The notes under the pieces were generated by a model. It did no database searches, was not told the origin of the DNA, and saw only the letters and a program-made list of their open reading frames with translations. This document shows, in pieces, positions 18,377-25,576 of a stretch of 64,000 nt of DNA; position 1 is the stretch's first letter; every line of letters starts with the position of its first letter. The DNA is from Vibrio breoganii. GTDB lineage: Bacteria; Pseudomonadota; Gammaproteobacteria; Enterobacterales; Vibrionaceae. A program made the position numbers and the translations under genes. The stretch covers positions 62,001 through 126,000 of the forward strand of contig NZ_CP016179.1 in NCBI RefSeq assembly GCF_001677275.1, given 5' to 3'.

Positions 18377-18928
18377 ATGGATAAATTATTTATCTACATC
18401 GCGGATGTGGTTTGGGCGATCATTAGCGCTGCCATGGAATTAGCTAACGGTATCTTTAACAGTATTGTTGGTTTTTACCTGTCAATGTCTAGTCACTATG
18501 ACAGCTTGGGTCTATCTGTATGGGCTAAGATCGCAGTTACGGTGGGAGTCGTAGTGCTTCCGGTGCTAGCTGTACTGGTGTTGTATTGGTCGTTCTTTAA
18601 GGTATTGGCCTTGTTTGCACTTCCGTACATGAAAATGCGCCGTGCATTAAGCGGCATTCCTGTTCGTAAGATGTTTACGGTTATTCCTGAGTTTTTGCGT
18701 TCGCAAGTACGTGAAACTTTGGATGCTTGGCAAGTAGCTAAGGGAGCTGTAGAAAACAGTCAGTCTAAAGCTGGTGATACATCGGTTGAAGCAATGTCGT
18801 TTGTGGGTTGGGGTAGAGACCTTATGCGCAAACGTCGAACTTCCCGAAAGGCTAAAGTGGAAGAGAAGGTTTCGCCTTCTAATTCTTACAAAAGCTGGTC
18901 ATCTGGTGAGCGACCGCCTAAGAAGTAA
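18377..18928 (+). CDS. Unrecognised membrane protein with a basic tail
   Basis: 183 aa. One amphipathic/hydrophobic N-terminal segment (about 5-40), a strong transmembrane helix (about 50-85) and a long cytoplasmic tail rich in Lys/Arg (RKRRTSRKAKVEEK). No family recognised. RBS GGAAAG precedes the ATG. Lies between the two paralogues at 17349 and 19697 and may act with them. Confidence 0.65.
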   Translation: MDKLFIYIADVVWAIISAAMELANGIFNSIVGFYLSMSSHYDSLGLSVWAKIAVTVGVVVLPVLAVLVLYWSFFKVLALFALPYMKMRRALSGIPVRKMFTVIPEFLRSQVRETLDAWQVAKGAVENSQSKAGDTSVEAMSFVGWGRDLMRKRRTSRKAKVEEKVSPSNSYKSWSSGERPPKK

Positions 18929-18939
18929 AAGTAAATGCC

Positions 18940-18964
18940 AAGCCCTATCATTTTTGATGGGGCT
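18940..18964 (+). terminator. Terminator after the membrane protein gene
   Basis: AAGCCC(T)ATCA / TGAT(G)GGGCTT hairpin followed by GTTCATTT. Confidence 0.6.
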
Positions 18965-19019
18965 TGTTCATTTCTACTGTTCGAGTAGCTATGATCCCTG
19001 CCTTTTAGATTTCCAATTT

Positions 19020-19211
19020 TCATCCTTTAGCTCGCTCTTCCTCTATAAGTCGCTTGTTTAGTCGGGCGTTTGCTCGAAAGGCTAGAACAATGATCGGTAC
19101 TAGCCATATAGAGGCGGTAGAAGCCAGGTTCCCAGGTGAGATCATCGGCTTAAAACCTAGAGTTTCAACAATCGCATTGATAAAGCTTAAGCAAAATTCA
19201 ATAAGGTACAT
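19020..19211 (-). CDS. 63-aa small membrane protein
   Basis: Short protein starting MYLIEFCLSFIN with a second hydrophobic helix (IWLVPIIVLAFRA) and a basic tail. GGGAG lies about 9 bp before the ATG, overlapping the end of the upstream - strand gene, so the two are likely co-translated. No known family. Its LIEF start resembles that of its neighbour at 19217-19450. Confidence 0.5.
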   Translation of the reverse strand: MYLIEFCLSFINAIVETLGFKPMISPGNLASTASIWLVPIIVLAFRANARLNKRLIEEERAKG

Positions 19212-19216
19212 AGTGA

Positions 19217-19450
19217 CTATCTCCCAGCTCGTTGATAAACACGGTTAGCGTAGCTGTTCGCCAAACGTTCAAGGCACACGGTGAACAGGTAGAACGCCAG
19301 TAGGATTCCTAGTGCTTTCCCCATTTTGATGTAGAGTTCCATCGTTTCCGCATTGCTGATGGTTTTATTGTTCAGGCTCATGTTGCCGTGCTCAATAGCG
19401 GCGACGCATCCTTGCCATAGTGTAATTAGTATGAATTCAATGAGTTCCAT
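19217..19450 (-). CDS. 77-aa small membrane protein
   Basis: Starts MELIEFILITLWQG, with a second hydrophobic helix (MGKALGILLAFYLFTVCLE) and a basic C-terminus. The ATG at 19450 is chosen over 19462 because GGAG is placed 7 bp before it. Forms a two-gene unit with 19020-19211, transcribed away from paralogue B. Function unknown; possibly accessory to the paralogue locus. Confidence 0.55.
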   Translation of the reverse strand: MELIEFILITLWQGCVAAIEHGNMSLNNKTISNAETMELYIKMGKALGILLAFYLFTVCLERLANSYANRVYQRAGR

Positions 19451-19696
19451 AATGTGCTCCATTTGTCTGTGTTTGTTTACTGTAAGAAATAACGCAATCT
19501 AAAATCAAACTTTTGAACGCTAGGGTGTGGTTTGTAAGTCGGTAGCGCGCTTTGTTTATTGAGAATATCGGATGGCAGATTCAAGCCGCAACTTTTTGAA
19601 CGGTGATGCGTCGTAAAAGAATCACGACATGATGAAGCGGTAGGTATTCGGTGCCGTATCGAGAGCAGTTAACATTGATTAAGGATCAATTGAAAA

Positions 19697-20650
19697 ATGA
19701 AACTGTTCCATAAAATTAAAACGGTGGTACCAGAATCCCTGATCACCAAGGCGAATAACCATTACCAAATCAAAGTGTTTTGGACTGTAGAGTTTAACGA
19801 AGACCTTATTCCTTTTTTGTCGAGTAAGCGTCGTGAGCATAACCCTGAGCTGCTGCAACGTGGCGTGGGCTCTCTGATCGTTGAGGTGCCATTTACTAAG
19901 TTCGAAGAGATGGCAGAGGCGATTGCTTATGCTGAAGGTAATGCGCAGTTATACCTTGTTGAGAAGACAGGCCAGAATGTGTTTGGTGTTGAGGGTCGAG
20001 GTGTTAAACCGCAGAAGCTTCAACTGAAATTGTCTGTATCTTCTCCGTTGATCGCGGATTTGATTAAGCGAGAAGACACGTATGTGTCAGTGCTACAGAA
20101 ATCACCAAAGGCTCACTTGTTAGGCTTGTCGGATTATCTAGCGGCATACTTCTATGGAAGTGAGGTAGAGGTTTCAGGCGAAGAGGATCAGACTTGGGCA
20201 GACCCATACATTGATGAGTTAGAGACGCCAGAATACTTTGGTGCTGTGCGCTCGAATGCTGTTCGTCGACTTTTGGACATTAACACTCCAATTGGCATTG
20301 TCCACATGACATATAGAACGGTACAAGAGTTTCTAAACATGCCTCTGAACAGAGAGTTGGTGGAAGTGAAAGGTCAGGTGTTTGGTCGACCATATGAGTC
20401 CGCTGTTGAGAGAGTAGTGATGGCAACCTCCGTGGTGCCGCCGGAAAACGATCACATGAAGAAGCTGGTGCGTAAGTTCCCAGATAAGCAGCCAAGAGCG
20501 CTGTTTTCTAAGACACCACCCACGTTTGTTGATTTGTTTCCATTACAAAATGCAATCGAACCTCACTTTATTGTGATTGGATACCGCGCTCTATATGCGC
20601 AAGAAACGTTGAAACGTTTGGAAGAAGGTGGTTTTACATACCACAAATAA
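19697..20650 (+). CDS. Unrecognised conserved protein, paralogue B
   Basis: 317-aa soluble protein homologous along its whole length to the product at 17349-18308 (shared AAYFYG, TYRTV, EVKGQV, RPYES, PPTFVDL and LYA-ET blocks). The two copies have diverged substantially, so the duplication is old and both are maintained. An acidic insert (VSGEEDQTWADPYIDELETPE) around residues 155-178 has a different sequence in copy A. AAGGATCAATTGAAAA precedes the ATG. No known family. Confidence 0.75.
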   Translation: MKLFHKIKTVVPESLITKANNHYQIKVFWTVEFNEDLIPFLSSKRREHNPELLQRGVGSLIVEVPFTKFEEMAEAIAYAEGNAQLYLVEKTGQNVFGVEGRGVKPQKLQLKLSVSSPLIADLIKREDTYVSVLQKSPKAHLLGLSDYLAAYFYGSEVEVSGEEDQTWADPYIDELETPEYFGAVRSNAVRRLLDINTPIGIVHMTYRTVQEFLNMPLNRELVEVKGQVFGRPYESAVERVVMATSVVPPENDHMKKLVRKFPDKQPRALFSKTPPTFVDLFPLQNAIEPHFIVIGYRALYAQETLKRLEEGGFTYHK

Positions 20651-20655
20651 ACTCC

Positions 20656-20679
20656 AGAGGTCGCGTGAGCGGCCTTTTT
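20656..20679 (+). terminator. Terminator after paralogue B
   Basis: AGGTCGC-GTGA-GCGGCCT hairpin with one T-G pair, followed by TTTTT. Confidence 0.8.
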
Positions 20680-20782
20680 GAATCTACGTCAATCCTGACG
20701 TCGATACCCGATTTTGACATCTCCATTTGGGAGTTGCGGGTTAAATTCAAAACGGTGCTGAAGAGCATTTGGGGAGTGGTAT

Positions 20783-21193
20783 ATGTTTGTAACGGTGATT
20801 TTTTTCTTCGTAGGTTGTTGGTTGTTGGGTGCGGGTGCTTCAAAGGCAAAAACGGCGCGTAAGGTAGCCTGGGATGCCAAGAATTATCCCAAAACGGCCG
20901 AGGCGAAAGCTAAGGCTGAAACGGAAGCGAAACTTGAGCTTGATGAGCTTCGTCAATTTAAGGTGGCGGCGATGAACGCTGAAGTGGAGTCTGAAGCGGA
21001 AGCAAAGGCAAAGGCTGAGGCGGAAGCTATGGCTGCTAAAAAAGCCAAGGCGAAAGCTAAAGCGAAAAAAGCCAAAGCCAAAGCGAAAGCGAAAGCGCAG
21101 ACAGCAGACACAGGCGTTAATTACGACATTCCTGCATTTATGCGAGATGCTGTGATGAAAACTCGATGGGAAAACGGTGAGTTCTCCTATTAA
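20783..21193 (+). CDS. Ala/Lys-rich repeat protein with N-terminal membrane anchor
   Basis: 136 aa: a hydrophobic N-terminus (FVTVIFFFVGCWLLGAG), then about 80 residues of Ala/Lys/Glu repeats (KAKAKAKKAKAK) predicted to form one long charged helix, then a short conserved-looking C-terminus (YDIPAFMRDAVMKTRWENGEF). The layout resembles TolA-like spacers. GGGGAGTGGTAT precedes the ATG. No family recognised. Confidence 0.55.
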   Translation: MFVTVIFFFVGCWLLGAGASKAKTARKVAWDAKNYPKTAEAKAKAETEAKLELDELRQFKVAAMNAEVESEAEAKAKAEAEAMAAKKAKAKAKAKKAKAKAKAKAQTADTGVNYDIPAFMRDAVMKTRWENGEFSY

Positions 21194-21208
21194 TAACCGA
21201 ATATAAAT

Positions 21209-21238
21209 CCCTCTCAAAAGCCTTGTGCTTTTGAGGGG
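21209..21238 (+). terminator. Long hairpin after the Ala/Lys-rich gene
   Basis: A 12-bp stem (CTCAAAAGC / GCTTTTGAG core) with a 5-nt loop but no T tract. It may be a Rho-independent-like or processing hairpin. Confidence 0.5.
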
Positions 21239-21299
21239 AGATAGTCAAAGAATGATTAGTTAAAAGGTCGTTTTTACCTAATTATTTTTAAGGTGCAAT

Positions 21300-21495
21300 G
21301 CACCAAAATGCCGACTCCCGTCCGGCAGCCACATTGGTGGTCCCAGGGGCTCTTAATTGAGTATATGGCAACACGAAAGGGTCAAACCTTCGCCCTTAAT
21401 TGGGTATACGACAACATCGTTCCGTAAGAGGGACTTAAGGCTATGACATAGAAGAGAACTTAGAGGTGGGTTCAAATCTGGTCATAGCCTTTTTC
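21300..21495 (+). ncRNA. Highly structured RNA leader/ncRNA with tandem hairpin units (STAXI-like candidate)
   Basis: Five structures are visible in order. First, a TGCCGAC/GTCCGGCA hairpin (21309-21326). Second, a CCAC/GTGG hairpin near 21329-21340. Third, two 43-nt tandem units, each consisting of a 3-bp stem around TTAATT, then TATAYGRCAACA, then a second hairpin. The first stems are CTC/GAG (21350-21361) and CCC/GGG (21393-21404), a compensatory change. The second hairpins are CGAA(A)GG/CCTTCG and GTTCC/GGGAC. Last, an 11-bp perfect stem (21437-21447 with 21481-21491) is followed by TTTTT. It lies about 120 bp upstream of an SSB-like gene. STAXI RNAs are tandem pseudoknots near ssb-type genes, so this is a candidate, not an identification. 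Confidence 0.6.
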
Positions 21496-21610
21496 ATTGG
21501 TGCTGAGTGCGGTTATCAAAGCGCGGTTTTGATAACGGTATTTGGGCAGTTCATTGCTCAATGTTAACGACGGTAAATCGTCATCCTCGTAAAGAAATTA
21601 AGGAATCAGT

Positions 21611-22465
21611 ATGAACAAAGCAATTTTGGAAGGTGTAATTGAGTCAATAGACAGGCAAATAGGTTCGGTGGATATCACTGTACTGACAAAGGTTCGTATT
21701 GAGGTAGGAGCCGAGTCATCAGTGTCTGAGATGCCAGTAGATTGCTGTCTTTTGGGTCAGCATGCTTACGATCAGGGTCTCTTTGAGGTAGACAGTGTAG
21801 TCAGCCTTAAGGGGGTGATTTCTTTTGTCAAAAATGACAAAGGAGAGTGGCAGCAGAAGGTGATCGTAGATGACGGTGGAGAAATGGAAGTTAAGCCTAA
21901 AGGGGCTCCATTGACGACCGATACTACGGAAAAGCCTAAGCAAGAGTTGCCTATCGTTGAGATGGCCTCAGTGTCAGTCGAAGAGCGTATGAGAAAGCGA
22001 GGTAAATTACCTAAGCAACGTGAAGGTTCGGTGGATCTGACGAAGTTGGGTGGTTCGGAAACTCAGACGCAAGCGCCGGTGAGTCAGTCGATACCAGAGC
22101 CAGCTGCTGAGCAGGTGGCACCACAGTCGGTATCAGAGCCAGTTGCGGAGCAGTCTCCACCTCAGTATGGGGAAGTGCCATCAGCGACAGAGGCCGATTA
22201 TGAATTCGGTATGCAGTGCGCTGATGAAATGTCGTACTCCGAATTGTCAGGCGGAAAGGCGGAGCGCGAATTTAATACTAACGTTCCTGCCCCTAAGTCT
22301 GAAGCACCTGCGCCAAAGGCATCCAATCCAAAACTCAAACGAGCTATGGGCTCAATGGGTGATCGATACGCAAGTACCGATCCTATTGAGCAAACTCAAG
22401 AGGCGTTCGCTAATGCAGAGCCGGGTATTCCGGTGTTTGTGAGGCAAGAGAGCAACGTGCAATAA
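21611..22465 (+). CDS. OB-fold / SSB-like protein with a long acidic/Pro-rich tail
   Basis: 284 aa. The N-terminal 95 residues look like a single OB-fold (MNKAILEGVIESID, then VSLKGVISFVKNDKGEWQQKVIVDD). The rest is a low-complexity Pro/Glu/Gln linker with repeats such as PEPAAEQVAPQSVSEP, followed by a C-terminal region (ALPKLKRAMG-like, near 240). I infer single-strand DNA binding from the fold pattern and from the primase nearby; sequence alone does not prove it. AAGGA lies before the ATG. Sits downstream of the structured RNA at 21300-21495. Confidence 0.5.
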   Translation: MNKAILEGVIESIDRQIGSVDITVLTKVRIEVGAESSVSEMPVDCCLLGQHAYDQGLFEVDSVVSLKGVISFVKNDKGEWQQKVIVDDGGEMEVKPKGAPLTTDTTEKPKQELPIVEMASVSVEERMRKRGKLPKQREGSVDLTKLGGSETQTQAPVSQSIPEPAAEQVAPQSVSEPVAEQSPPQYGEVPSATEADYEFGMQCADEMSYSELSGGKAEREFNTNVPAPKSEAPAPKASNPKLKRAMGSMGDRYASTDPIEQTQEAFANAEPGIPVFVRQESNVQ

Positions 22466-22471
22466 CCCCAA

Positions 22472-22499
22472 AACCCGACTGTTGAGTCGGGTTTTTTAT
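22472..22499 (+). terminator. Rho-independent terminator after the SSB-like gene
   Basis: AACCCGACT-GTTG-AGTCGGGTT stem followed by TTTTT. Confidence 0.92.
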
Positions 22500-22551
22500 T
22501 CGGTCAAACACAGGAATTAAGTCGGTATTGCTGGTGCTATGACTACACAGT

Positions 22552-22734
22552 TGTAGGTATATCCACATAGGGGGGGAGAATCAACCCCAACGCACTCCGA
22601 GCCAAGAGTGTGCGAGAAGATTGAGCGCGTGCCCTTTGCTTGAATCTTTTCTTTTTTCTTTCTTTCTCTTTTTCTTGTCGGCGGTGGTCGGCCAGTGTGA
22701 CTGAGCGATGTGCAACTATGTGGATATACCTACA
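22552..22734. repeat. 19-bp perfect inverted repeat with DnaA-box-like core
   Basis: The left arm TGTAGGTATATCCACATAG (22552-22570) and its exact reverse complement (22716-22734) enclose 145 bp. Each arm contains ATATCCACA, one mismatch from the DnaA box TTATCCACA. The spacer has a polypyrimidine tract (about 22640-22678) and a GGGGGG run. The rest of the gene-free stretch 22500-22878 shows nothing else. Possible origin, oriT or regulator target; not assigned. Confidence 0.6.
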
Positions 22735-22878
22735 TTCAAACGGTGAAATGAGATCGCGATACGACATTTCATCCCCTATACCCGAAAGTCTGTGATGTCT
22801 GCCTCCTTGGTTATCTGAGATTGGCCGTTGCATTAGTACGCTTGCTCGGGTCATCAATACTTATATTGTGAGTGTGTT

Positions 22879-23631
22879 ATGAGTGATGTTTTGAAGCAGT
22901 TGATTGAGAGAAGTCGCGAAGGCGACCCTCGAGCTGTGCAGATTATTTTGCTAAAGATGAAGCCGCTGATCCATCGGGTGGTCAGTAAGTACAAAAGCCG
23001 TGACTCCCAAGACTATGATGACCTCTATCAGGAGGCGTCACTGACGCTGGTCAAGTGTATTGAGAAGTTCGATCTGACCTACGGTGATGAGTTCAAGCCA
23101 GAGCGATTCTTTAGTTACGCTCGTGTGTCCATGGATCATGCCAGCATCTGTTACCTGCAGCAATTTGATGTCGTGGCCATTCCTCGTCGCCTGTGGCAGA
23201 TCCGCAACCGTATTGAGCGTGAGAACCCTGAGGACGTCAAAGAGTTCTGTGAGAAGTACGATATTTCAGAGAATCGCTTCTACGATGCTAAGAGCTTAAT
23301 TGCGACCTCATCAAGTTCGCCAAGAACGGTAGAGTTTGATGCCGCCGGTGCGGAAGTGCCAGAGTCTTTAGATTCGGAATTTGTCGAGCGTCTGGTTGAT
23401 ACAGCACTCTCTCGTATTCTTAAAGATCACATTGAGGATTACCGCCAGTATTTCGACGATAAGGCGCTGAAAATCTTTCAGGCGGTCTACATTGAAGATA
23501 GAGAGACGAATGAAATTGCAGATCAGTGGGGTGTGGAGCCGGGTCGAGTGAGATACATTGCACTGCAAACATTGCGAGATGTGCAGGAATTGTTATTGGA
23601 CTTAGGGGTTAAGCCAGCGGATTTCGTTTAA
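22879..23631 (+). CDS. Sigma-70 family-like RNA polymerase sigma factor
   Basis: 250 aa. Region 2-like segment near residues 40-80 (DYDDLYQEASLTLVKCIEKFD, then FFSYARVSMDHA) matches the core-binding and -10-recognising helices. A C-terminal helix-turn-helix (TNEIADQWGVEPGRVRYIALQTLRDV, about 212-237) fits region 4. A divergent middle part replaces region 3. Such factors are rare on conjugative elements and imply an element-specific promoter class. ATG 22879 is preceded by a GTGAGTGTGTT leader with no strong SD. Terminator follows. Confidence 0.78.
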   Translation: MSDVLKQLIERSREGDPRAVQIILLKMKPLIHRVVSKYKSRDSQDYDDLYQEASLTLVKCIEKFDLTYGDEFKPERFFSYARVSMDHASICYLQQFDVVAIPRRLWQIRNRIERENPEDVKEFCEKYDISENRFYDAKSLIATSSSSPRTVEFDAAGAEVPESLDSEFVERLVDTALSRILKDHIEDYRQYFDDKALKIFQAVYIEDRETNEIADQWGVEPGRVRYIALQTLRDVQELLLDLGVKPADFV

Positions 23632-23679
23632 TTCGAGCGTAAAATTAGCGCATTATGCCTTAGCATAAATATGCTGAAT

Positions 23680-23724
23680 AAATGGGTTATTGTGGCTTTT
23701 CGGAGTCCAATAACCCATTTTTTT
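23680..23724 (+). terminator. Rho-independent terminator after the sigma factor gene
   Basis: AAATGGGTTATTG / CAATAACCCATTT (13 bp perfect) followed by TTTTTT. Confidence 0.93.
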
Positions 23725-23751
23725 GTAGACCATTGTTTGTGGTACTATAGT
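23723..23751 (+). promoter_or_regulatory. Candidate sigma-70 promoter of the double-GntR gene
   Basis: TTGTAG and TATAGT separated by 17 bp. The -10 lies within the palindrome TACTATAGTA, so it may also be an autoregulatory site. Confidence 0.45.
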
Positions 23752-23839
23752 AAAATTATACACACAACACATCTACGGTAATCGGGTAGCATTTAGAGAT
23801 GGTGGTCTCTTACTTGATTACGGAGGGCGAAAGATAATT

Positions 23840-25246
23840 ATGTCTAGTAAGGTACCTACCAGTAAAGTGTCGCGGTTTCTCACCGATGCAATAGTCCAAG
23901 GGCGAATCATTCCACCTGGCGAGACTTTTTCAGAGCGTCAGTTGGTTAATCGTTATGGGTTCAGTCGAGCGCAAGTCCGCGACATACTATTAAAGCTGGA
24001 AACCCGTGGTGGGCTTCTTGACCCGCATGGTTCCAAAAAAGGTAGGGTAGCCACTAGGTTGTGTCACACTCAAAGTAAGACATTTCTGGCGTTGCTTGAG
24101 GTTGTGGTCAACCGCCGTTACTTTCTGGGTTCAGAAGTCTCCGCTCAAATGAGAGAGCGTACCGAGCAAATAATTCAGTATCTTCGTTCTCTTGTTGAGA
24201 AGGCTCAGCCAATCAAGCACCTTCTTGACTCTGGAGGTGGTCTTACTCGAGAACGCGTTAAAGAGTTAAGGAAACAGAAGCTCAGTGCATTTGACGCGGA
24301 GCAAATAGAGATAAAGGCGCAGGTCGATGCCGTGTTCGATGAGTTCATGAGGGCGTATCAGCTTGTCTACGTATCCGTATTGAATGAGTGTGACTGTATT
24401 GTTCGTCGTAAATTCTTAGAGTCTGCGTTAATCAGTCTTCGTCGCTTCCGTTATGCTGCTTATGATGCAGGCGTGTTGCCGGTTCTAGAGTTAATGACAG
24501 ATTTGATCGAGTCATTAGAGAGTCATTTGGACGGTGATCAGGTGAGCCAGCACGTCTACATGGATAAAGTGTTGGATGGGATCAGAGAGCGCTGCGTTAG
24601 GTTGTACAGTCAGGATACAGTCATAGAGCGGAAGCCTTATGTTGAAGGTAAGGATGAAAAGGCCTTCGCTCAGTTGTTGGAATTGTACATGAGTGGTATC
24701 TGGTCGGTGGGTGAGAGCATTCGTGAAAGCACACTCATGACTCAGTTTGAGATTAGTCGCTTTCCGATGCGTAATACACTGTTTCGGATGGATGGGTACG
24801 GTTTTGTCACTTTATTGGGCAGGCAGGGCACTGTCGTCAACGGATCAAATGGACAAGCTCTTGATTACGAAGAGTTATTAAAGATTGTAGTGGCCTCTCA
24901 GGTGGGGTTCACTGAAACGGAACTAGTGTCTAAGGCCAGGGAGCTGCAGGAGGCTATCCATGACGTGTCAGGGTATTATCAGGGTGGTGAAATTGGCCAA
25001 GACTACGTGCGCAAGCGTATCGCTCAGAGTGTCGCCTCTTACTTTATCGTGATGATACGCCAGGGGCGCTTGAAGTTATTCAGTGATAGTGTGCTTCTGG
25101 TATGGGCAGACGGCATTCGAGTGGCTTTAGAGGGTGCGACAACGGCCTCGAAAGTCTTCGAGGTTTTAGGCGCAACAGAGAAAATGTTTAAAGGTTTAGC
25201 GGAAGTCTCACCACGCAACATGTTGGCGCTGTATAAGCTCGTTTGA
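23840..25246 (+). CDS. Tandem GntR-type transcriptional regulator
   Basis: 468 aa with two GntR-like winged helices. The first is at residues 5-75 (PPGETFSERQLVNRYGFSRAQVRDILLKLETRGG). The second is at about 272-340 (SVGESIRESTLMTQFEISRFPMRNTLFRMDGYG, followed by a wing). Each is followed by an all-helical FCD-like domain of about 150-190 residues, so the protein looks like an internal duplication or fusion of two FadR/GntR repressors. Effector unknown. A candidate promoter overlapping a palindrome lies upstream and suggests autoregulation. Followed by a terminator. Confidence 0.7.
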   Translation: MSSKVPTSKVSRFLTDAIVQGRIIPPGETFSERQLVNRYGFSRAQVRDILLKLETRGGLLDPHGSKKGRVATRLCHTQSKTFLALLEVVVNRRYFLGSEVSAQMRERTEQIIQYLRSLVEKAQPIKHLLDSGGGLTRERVKELRKQKLSAFDAEQIEIKAQVDAVFDEFMRAYQLVYVSVLNECDCIVRRKFLESALISLRRFRYAAYDAGVLPVLELMTDLIESLESHLDGDQVSQHVYMDKVLDGIRERCVRLYSQDTVIERKPYVEGKDEKAFAQLLELYMSGIWSVGESIRESTLMTQFEISRFPMRNTLFRMDGYGFVTLLGRQGTVVNGSNGQALDYEELLKIVVASQVGFTETELVSKARELQEAIHDVSGYYQGGEIGQDYVRKRIAQSVASYFIVMIRQGRLKLFSDSVLLVWADGIRVALEGATTASKVFEVLGATEKMFKGLAEVSPRNMLALYKLV

Positions 25247-25276
25247 TACAAAGGTCCGGGTGGTCAAAATTTAGTA

Positions 25277-25311
25277 GCCAACCTTACTAAGAAATTAGGG
25301 GTTGGTTTTTT
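25277..25311 (+). terminator. Terminator after the GntR gene
   Basis: CCAACC...GGTTGG stem with inner CTAA/TTAG pairing, followed by TTTTTT. Confidence 0.85.
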
Positions 25312-25312
25312 A

Positions 25313-25576
25313 TAGGCGAGCGAAATCGAGCTGAGGGCGCAAGGCTTTCAACTTTCTTTGGATGTGAAAGTATGGAACGCTATCACGCAGTTATTAGCTA
25401 CGAGAAATAGAGTTACTCATTCCAGTTCTGTTCAGGCGTTATGGTTCGCACAGCTCATTAAAATGAGCGCGTGTTTTCTCGTGGTTGTGCCTGTTGGTAC
25501 CGGTCCTGCCAGCAAAGATAAACTGAGCCTAAGGCAGTAGGGTTCAGGTCACCACGTTGGTAATCTAACGCGTGTG
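25313..25576. other. Gene-free stretch between the GntR regulator and traI
   Basis: About 260 bp without a convincing ORF. It holds a perfect palindrome, GCTCATT-AA-AATGAGC (about 25454-25469), extended by flanking CAC/GTG, and a weaker CTGCC...GGCAG pair near 25506-25538. Could be a small RNA or an oriT-proximal region; nothing decides between them. Confidence 0.3.

Noticed and set aside
20840..21217. 125-aa - strand ORF rich in Arg/Phe
   Set aside because: It is the antisense shadow of the Lys/Ala repeats of the 20783 gene and has no ribosome site.
21437..21491. Possible tRNA or tmRNA end (GGTTCAAATC inside a long stem)
   Set aside because: The T-loop-like sequence is there, but the flanking T-stem does not pair and there is no anticodon arm or CCA; the stem fits a terminator better.
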